Positions 59,336 to 64,000 of a stretch of DNA of 64,000 nt are shown piece by piece; positions within the stretch are counted from its first letter, which is position 1, and each line of letters starts with the position of its first letter. Where the stretch lies: positions 558,001-622,000 of the forward strand of contig NZ_AP027729.1 in assembly GCF_030296575.1 (NCBI RefSeq). The letters run 5' to 3'. Source of the stretch: Paraoerskovia sediminicola (lineage in GTDB: Bacteria; Actinomycetota; Actinomycetes; Actinomycetales; Cellulomonadaceae). Made by a program: the position numbers and the translations under genes. The notes under the pieces were generated by a model that made no database searches, was not told where the DNA came from, and saw only the letters and a program-made list of their open reading frames with translations.

Positions 59336-61081
59336 ATGGCTTCCACCAGACTCACCGCCGAGTCGCGCCGTCAGTCGCTCGACGCTCTCGCGGCCACCAC
59401 CGAGCCCCAGCACGAGCTGGACGTGCTCGTGATCGGTGGTGGAGTCACCGGAGCCGGGATCGCGCTCGACGCCGCCACCCGCGGCCTCTCCACCGCGATC
59501 GTGGAGGGCCAGGACTGGGCCTCGGGCACCTCGAGCCGGTCGAGCAAGCTCGTCCACGGCGGGCTGCGCTATCTGCAGATGCTCGACTTCCACCTCGTCC
59601 AGGAGGCGCTCACCGAGCGCGACCTCCTGCTCAAGAAGCTCGCGCCGCACCTCGTGCGCCCCGTCCCGTTCCTCTACCCCCTCGAGCATCGGATCTGGGA
59701 GCGCGCCTACGTAGGCACCGGCATCGCCCTCTACGACACGCTCGCGAGCCTCGCCCCGGGCAAGCGCGCCCTGCCGCTCCACCGCCACCTGACGCGGGCC
59801 CAGATCGCCCGCAAGTTCCCGGACCTCGCGCACGACGCCGCGATCGGCGCCGTGCAGTACTGGGACGCGTCGGTCGACGACGCCCGCCTCGTGACCAGCA
59901 TCGTCCGCACCGCGACGTCGTACGGCGCCCACGCGGCCTCCCGCACCCAGGTCGTCGAGCTCACCAAGGGCCCGACGGGCGCGGTGAACGGTGCCGTGCT
60001 CGTCGACCTGGAGTCCGGGCGGGAGATCACCGTGCGGGCCCGCGCCGTCATCAACGCGACGGGCGTGTGGACCGAGGACACCGAGGCGCTGGCCGGCGAC
60101 GAGGGCGGGCTCAAGGTCCTCGCGTCCAAGGGGATCCACATCGTCGTGCCCCGCGAGCGCATCAAGGGGCGGGTCGGCCTGATCCTGCAGACCGAGAAGA
60201 GCGTGCTCTTCGTGATCCCGTGGTCCCGGTACTGGGTGATCGGCACGACGGACACCCCGTGGGAGCAGGAGCTCACCCACCCCGTGGCGACCTCGGCCGA
60301 CATCGACTACGTCCTCGAGCACGCGAACGCGGTGCTCGCCAAGCCGCTCACGCGCGACGACGTGATCGGCACCTGGGCAGGCCTGCGTCCGCTCCTGCAG
60401 CCCGGCACCAAGGAGGGCACCGGCTCGGCGAAGGTGTCGCGGGAGCACACCGTGGCCAGCCCGACGACCGGTCTCACGGTGATCGCCGGCGGCAAGCTCA
60501 CGACGTACCGCGTCATGGCCAAGGACGCCGTCGACTTCGCCATCGGCCAGCGCGCCTCCGCCCTGCCGTCGATCACCGACGACATCCCGCTCACGGGCGC
60601 GGTGGGTCTGGCCGCCGTCCGACGCCAGGCCAGGACGTGGGCGCAGCGGTACGGCTGGACGCACGCCATGGTCGACCACCTGTTGCACCGCTACGGCTCG
60701 AACCTGCGCGAGATCGTCGAGCTGTGTCTCGGTGACCCGGGGCTCGCGCAGCCGCTCGAGGCGGCACCCGCCTATCTGCGGGCCGAGATCGCGTACGCCG
60801 CCGAGCACGAGGGCGCGCTCCACCTGGAGGACGTGATGCTCCACCGCACGCGGCTCAACTACGAGGTCGAGAACCGGGGACTCGGTGCCGTCGAGGAGAT
60901 CGCCGGCATCATCGCGCCGATCCTCGGCTGGGACGACGCCACGAAGGCCGCCGAGATCGCCTCGTACACCGCTCGCGCGGAGGCCGAGGCCGCCGCCGAG
61001 CAGGAGCCCGACGACGCGGCCGCCGAGGTCGCCCGGCTCGCGGCCGAGGACATCGCGCCGCTCCAGGACCTGCGCACCTGA
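59336..61081 (+). CDS. glpD: Glycerol-3-phosphate dehydrogenase (FAD, respiratory)
   Basis: Oxidises glycerol 3-phosphate to dihydroxyacetone phosphate and passes electrons to menaquinone; 581 residues. The FAD site DVLVIGGGVTGAGIALDAAT (about residues 26-45) is followed by GTSSRSSKLVHGGLRYLQ, the GlpD signature; TGLTVIAGGKLTTYRVMA is the second FAD segment. A C-terminal helical domain ends in an Ala/Glu-rich tail. ATG 59336 has GAGGGG 5 nt upstream. First gene of glpD-glpF-glpK. Confidence 0.96.
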   Translation: MASTRLTAESRRQSLDALAATTEPQHELDVLVIGGGVTGAGIALDAATRGLSTAIVEGQDWASGTSSRSSKLVHGGLRYLQMLDFHLVQEALTERDLLLKKLAPHLVRPVPFLYPLEHRIWERAYVGTGIALYDTLASLAPGKRALPLHRHLTRAQIARKFPDLAHDAAIGAVQYWDASVDDARLVTSIVRTATSYGAHAASRTQVVELTKGPTGAVNGAVLVDLESGREITVRARAVINATGVWTEDTEALAGDEGGLKVLASKGIHIVVPRERIKGRVGLILQTEKSVLFVIPWSRYWVIGTTDTPWEQELTHPVATSADIDYVLEHANAVLAKPLTRDDVIGTWAGLRPLLQPGTKEGTGSAKVSREHTVASPTTGLTVIAGGKLTTYRVMAKDAVDFAIGQRASALPSITDDIPLTGAVGLAAVRRQARTWAQRYGWTHAMVDHLLHRYGSNLREIVELCLGDPGLAQPLEAAPAYLRAEIAYAAEHEGALHLEDVMLHRTRLNYEVENRGLGAVEEIAGIIAPILGWDDATKAAEIASYTARAEAEAAAEQEPDDAAAEVARLAAEDIAPLQDLRT

Positions 61082-61130
61082 TCCTCCGTCCCCCGGGCTA
61101 CCCGCCCGGGGGACGGCAGTCCCGCCGCAC

Positions 61131-61209
61131 GACCTGAACGACCTGAACGACCTGAACGACCTGAACGACCTGAACGACCTGAACGACCTGAACGACCTGA
61201 ACGACCTGA
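61131..61209. repeat. 9-nt tandem repeat between glpD and glpF
   Basis: Nearly nine perfect copies of GACCTGAAC in 79 nt. No base differs between the full copies, which suggests recent expansion. The glpF reading frame stays open through it (as Asp-Leu-Asn repeats) but the likely glpF start is 60 nt downstream. Confidence 0.95.
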
Positions 61210-61268
61210 TCCACCCCGCGACGACGCAACCGTCCGACAACGAAGTTCGAGAAGAAAGTGAGACAGAC

Positions 61269-62000
61269 ATGGACGTCTGGTCCGATCTGATGCTCCCCGA
61301 GTTCCTCGGGACAGCGATGCTGCTGCTGCTTGGTGGTGGTGTGGTGGCGAACGTCATCCTCCCCAAGAACAAAGGGTTCGACTCCGGCTGGATCGTGATC
61401 TCGTTCGGCTGGGGCCTCGCGGTCTTCGCCGGTGTGTTCGTCGCCTTCAAGTCCGGTGCCCACATCAACCCGGCCGTCACCTTCGGCATCTGGGCGAGCG
61501 GGGCCGAGGAGTTCGCCCCGGGGATCCCGGTCACGGCCGCGAACGGGTTCTACTACGTCACCGCGCAGATGGCCGGTGCCGCCGTCGGTGCGCTGCTCGT
61601 CTTCCTGGCCTACAAGAAGCACTTCGACGAGGACGCCGACCCGGCCACCAAGCTCGGCGTCTTCTCCACCGGCCCGGAGATCCGCTCCTACGGCTGGAAC
61701 TTCGTCACCGAGGTCATCGGCACGTTCGTCCTGGTCTTCGTCGTCCTGAGCTTCGGCAACTGGCCGGGCGACATGGGCCCGCTCGCCGTGGCGCTGCTCG
61801 TGGTCGGTATCGGTCTGAGCCTCGGTGGCCCGACCGGCTACGCGATCAACCCTGCCCGTGACCTCGGCCCCCGCATCGCGCACTTCCTGCTGCCGATCAA
61901 GGGCAAGGGCTCGAGCGACTGGGGCTACTCCTGGGTGCCGGTCCTCGGCCCGATCACCGGTGGCGTCATCGCCGGTCTCTTCGCCGGCGCCATCTACTAG
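61269..62000 (+). CDS. glpF: Glycerol uptake facilitator (aquaglyceroporin)
   Basis: Six-span MIP-family channel, 243 residues. Both pore loops have NPA: HINPAVTFG (NPA 67-69) and AINPARDLGPR (NPA 194-196); the Asp after the second NPAR marks the glycerol-conducting branch rather than water-only aquaporins. ATG 61269 is chosen as the first Met of the membrane protein; an AG-rich stretch lies just before it, although the frame is open through the upstream repeat. Middle gene of the glycerol set. Confidence 0.95.
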   Translation: MDVWSDLMLPEFLGTAMLLLLGGGVVANVILPKNKGFDSGWIVISFGWGLAVFAGVFVAFKSGAHINPAVTFGIWASGAEEFAPGIPVTAANGFYYVTAQMAGAAVGALLVFLAYKKHFDEDADPATKLGVFSTGPEIRSYGWNFVTEVIGTFVLVFVVLSFGNWPGDMGPLAVALLVVGIGLSLGGPTGYAINPARDLGPRIAHFLLPIKGKGSSDWGYSWVPVLGPITGGVIAGLFAGAIY

Positions 62001-62096
62001 GCCGTCCCGCGACCGTCGCCCGACCCCTGGGGTGCCGGACGCCGTCCGGCACCCCGCAGACCAACGAACCCATCACTGCAGAAGGACTGAGAACAC

Positions 62097-63614
62097 ATGG
62101 CTGACTACGTCCTCGCGATCGACCAGGGAACCACCAGCTCCCGGGCCATCGTCTTCAACCACGCCGGCGAGATCCACTCGACCGGGCAGCTCGAGCACGA
62201 CCAGATCTTCCCGAAGGCGGGCTGGGTCGAGCACAACCCGGAGCAGATCTGGAGCAACGTCCGCGAGGCCGTCGGGCTCGCCCTGACCCGCGGCAACGTG
62301 ACGCACTCCGACATCGCCGCCGTCGGCATCACCAACCAGCGCGAGACCGCGGTGGTCTGGGACAAGAGCACCGGCAAGCCCGTCTACAACGCGATCGTCT
62401 GGCAGGACACCCGGACCCAGAAGATCGTCGACGAGCTCGGCGGCGACGAGGGTGCCGACAAGTACAAGTCGATCGTCGGCCTCCCGCTCGCGACCTACTT
62501 CTCGGGCCCCAAGGTCAAGTGGATCCTCGACAACGTCGAGGGCGCCCGCGAAGCCGCCGACCGTGGCGACCTGCTGTTCGGCAACACCGACACCTGGGTG
62601 CTGTGGAACATGACGGGCGGCCCCGAGGGCGGCGTCCACGTCACGGACGTCACCAACGCGTCGCGGACCATGCTCATGGACCTCGACACGCTGTCGTGGC
62701 GCGAGGACATCGCCTCGGACATGGGCATCCCGATGTCGATGCTCCCCGAGATCAGGTCGTCCTCCGAGGTGTACGGCAAGGGCCGCCAGCGCGGCATGCT
62801 CCCCGACGTGCCGATCGCCGGGATCCTCGGCGACCAGCAGGCCGCGACGTTCGGCCAGGCGTGCTTCGAGGTCGGCCAGGCCAAGAACACCTACGGCACC
62901 GGCAACTTCATCCTCATCAACACGGGCACCGAGAAGGTGATGAGCAAGAACGGCCTGCTCACCACGGTCTGCTACAAGATCGGCGACAACGACCCGGTGT
63001 ACGCGCTCGAGGGCTCGGTCGCCGTGACCGGCTCGCTCGTCCAGTGGATGCGCGACAACCTCGGCATGTTCGAGGACGCCCCCGACGTCGAGTGGATGGC
63101 GAAGAAGGTCGACGACAACGGTGGCGCGTACTTCGTGCCCGCGTTCTCCGGCCTGTTCGCGCCGTACTGGCGTTCCGACGCGCGCGGCGCCCTGGTCGGG
63201 CTCACCCGGTTCGTCAACCGCAACCACATCGCCCGCGCGGCGCTGGAGGCCACGGCCTACCAGTCGCGCGAGGTCGTGGACGCGATGAACGCGGACTCCG
63301 GCGTGGACCTCACCGAGCTGCGCGTCGACGGCGGCATGGTCGCGAACGAGCTGCTCATGCAGTTCCAGGCCGACCAGCTCGGGGTGGACGTCGTCCGCCC
63401 GGAGGTCGCCGAGACCACGGCGCTCGGTGCCGCGTACGCGGCCGGCATCGCGGTCGGCTTCTGGGACGGCGAGCAGGACGTCATCGACAACTGGAACGAG
63501 GGCAAGCGCTGGTCGCCGAACATGGACGGCGACGAGCGCGACCGCCTGTACCGCAACTGGAAGAAGGCCGTCACGAAGACGATGGACTGGGTGGACGACG
63601 ACGTGGAGCAGTAG
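62097..63614 (+). CDS. glpK: Glycerol kinase
   Basis: FGGY-family kinase making glycerol 3-phosphate for GlpD, 505 residues (usual length). Motifs are [17 protein letters not shown] at the N-terminus, the glycerol site [23 protein letters not shown] (key NQRET), [13 protein letters not shown], and the nucleotide site [23 protein letters not shown] 62097 has GAAGGA 10 nt upstream. Last gene of glpD-F-K and followed by a strong hairpin. Confidence 0.97.
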   Translation: MADYVLAIDQGTTSSRAIVFNHAGEIHSTGQLEHDQIFPKAGWVEHNPEQIWSNVREAVGLALTRGNVTHSDIAAVGITNQRETAVVWDKSTGKPVYNAIVWQDTRTQKIVDELGGDEGADKYKSIVGLPLATYFSGPKVKWILDNVEGAREAADRGDLLFGNTDTWVLWNMTGGPEGGVHVTDVTNASRTMLMDLDTLSWREDIASDMGIPMSMLPEIRSSSEVYGKGRQRGMLPDVPIAGILGDQQAATFGQACFEVGQAKNTYGTGNFILINTGTEKVMSKNGLLTTVCYKIGDNDPVYALEGSVAVTGSLVQWMRDNLGMFEDAPDVEWMAKKVDDNGGAYFVPAFSGLFAPYWRSDARGALVGLTRFVNRNHIARAALEATAYQSREVVDAMNADSGVDLTELRVDGGMVANELLMQFQADQLGVDVVRPEVAETTALGAAYAAGIAVGFWDGEQDVIDNWNEGKRWSPNMDGDERDRLYRNWKKAVTKTMDWVDDDVEQ

Positions 63615-63672
63615 CCCGCACCACCGCCCGGCGGCGAGGGCGATCCTCCCGCCGTCGGGCCCCGATCAGTTC

Positions 63673-63709
63673 GGAGGTCCCCCGCGAGCGACACTCGCGG
63701 GGGACCTCC
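63673..63709. terminator. Hairpin terminator after glpK
   Basis: Perfect 16-bp arms (63673-63688 and 63694-63709) with a 5-nt loop between glpK and the convergent gene at the window edge; no T tract. Confidence 0.85.
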
Positions 63710-63781
63710 GCTGCGTCCGGGCGCCGCAGACCTCGCCCTTCCTCACCCGGCAGAGCGGGACCGGGATCAGCGGGACGGGGG

Positions 63782-64000
63782 TCAGGTGTCGGACGACGGC
63801 GCGTGCCGGTCCAGGAACCGGTAGACCTCCGCGTCGTCCACCCCGGGGAACGCGCCGCGCGGCAGGGCTGCGAGCACCTGCTGGTGCATGCGGGCGCTCG
63901 GCCAGGCCGCACCGTTCCACCGACCGTCCGCCTCGGCGTCGGGCCTGCGGCAGCAGGACTCGTCGGGGCACGTCGAGACCTTGCGGGCCGTGGTGTCGCG
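63782..64000 (-). CDS. C-terminal part of an unidentified protein (runs off window)
   Basis: The last 72 residues before a TGA at 63782-63784 in a continuous frame from the window edge. The visible start reads RKVSTCPDESCCRRP, with three Cys in seven residues, then a Trp/Ala segment and the end LPRGAFPGVDDAEVYRFLDRH. No start codon is needed inside the window. The clustered Cys could bind metal, but no family is recognised. Convergent with glpK. Confidence 0.5.
   Translation of the reverse strand, partial: RDTTARKVSTCPDESCCRRPDAEADGRWNGAAWPSARMHQQVLAALPRGAFPGVDDAEVYRFLDRHAPSSDT

Noticed and set aside
61131..61209. CRISPR array
   Set aside because: The 9-nt unit repeats without spacers; it is a simple tandem repeat.
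60885..61268. An N-terminal extension of GlpF with Asp-Leu-Asn repeats
   Set aside because: The frame is open because the repeat has no stop. GlpF similarity begins at the Met at 61269.

Overview
This is a GC-rich, gene-dense actinobacterial chromosome segment. Several features point to Micrococcales, probably Cellulomonas-like or a relative such as Promicromonosporaceae: menaquinone rather than ubiquinone enzymes, System II (Res) cytochrome c maturation, the 32-residue ribosomal protein bS22, an LAxTG sortase signal, and many genes that look leaderless (a TANNNT -10 box 5-7 nt before the start codon). The genus is an inference. No phage, IS element, CRISPR array, tRNA or rRNA was seen; the content is core metabolism with a few surface and exported proteins of unknown role.

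Layout. 1-15 kb (minus): respiratory complex I nuoA to nuoM, most genes overlapping by a few nt, headed by a geranylgeranyl/menaquinone reductase (menJ-like). A near-perfect Rex operator lies upstream of the whole unit. 15-27 kb: menaquinone genes menG, menF, menD, menC, menB, menE and menA, interrupted by a GNAT gene, an HtrA-like protease and a TetR/SMR exporter pair with its own palindromic operator. 27-33 kb: two small membrane proteins (DUF4229 and PLDc_N types), then the Res system ccsB-resB-ccdA-resA and a histidine phosphatase. 33-37 kb: MarR/YceI, the redox sensor Rex, a glutaredoxin-like protein, a HAD phosphatase and bS22. 37-46 kb: an AcuC-type deacetylase, the TrkH/TrkA potassium system, a two-repeat lipoprotein, a CPA1 Na+/H+ antiporter and an LAATG surface protein behind a PHO-box-like repeat. 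46-52 kb: the arabinose genes araBDA with a LacI repressor overlapping proC. 52-58 kb: radA, disA, mutY and argA with two exported proteins of unknown function. 58-64 kb: a SorC-type regulator divergent from glpD-glpF-glpK.

How it fits together. Complex I, menaquinone synthesis, cytochrome c maturation, Rex and the glycerol-3-phosphate dehydrogenase all serve a menaquinone-linked respiratory chain. Rex is encoded here, and sites resembling its operator lie before the menJ-nuo operon and before rex itself, so NADH/NAD+ feedback on complex I is a well-supported hypothesis. DisA (c-di-AMP) and the TrkA/TrkH potassium system in the same window are another possible functional link.

Caution on quality. 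Fifteen conserved genes are split by about nineteen frame disruptions (nuoI twice, nuoD, htrA, menD twice, menC, menE, PLDc_N, ccsB, resB, araA, araB, lacI, proC twice, radA, mutY twice). Almost all are repaired by adding one G or C to a short G/C run. This looks like uncorrected homopolymer under-calling, not gene decay, so I annotate these genes as intact CDSs spanning the disruption and give its position in each entry.
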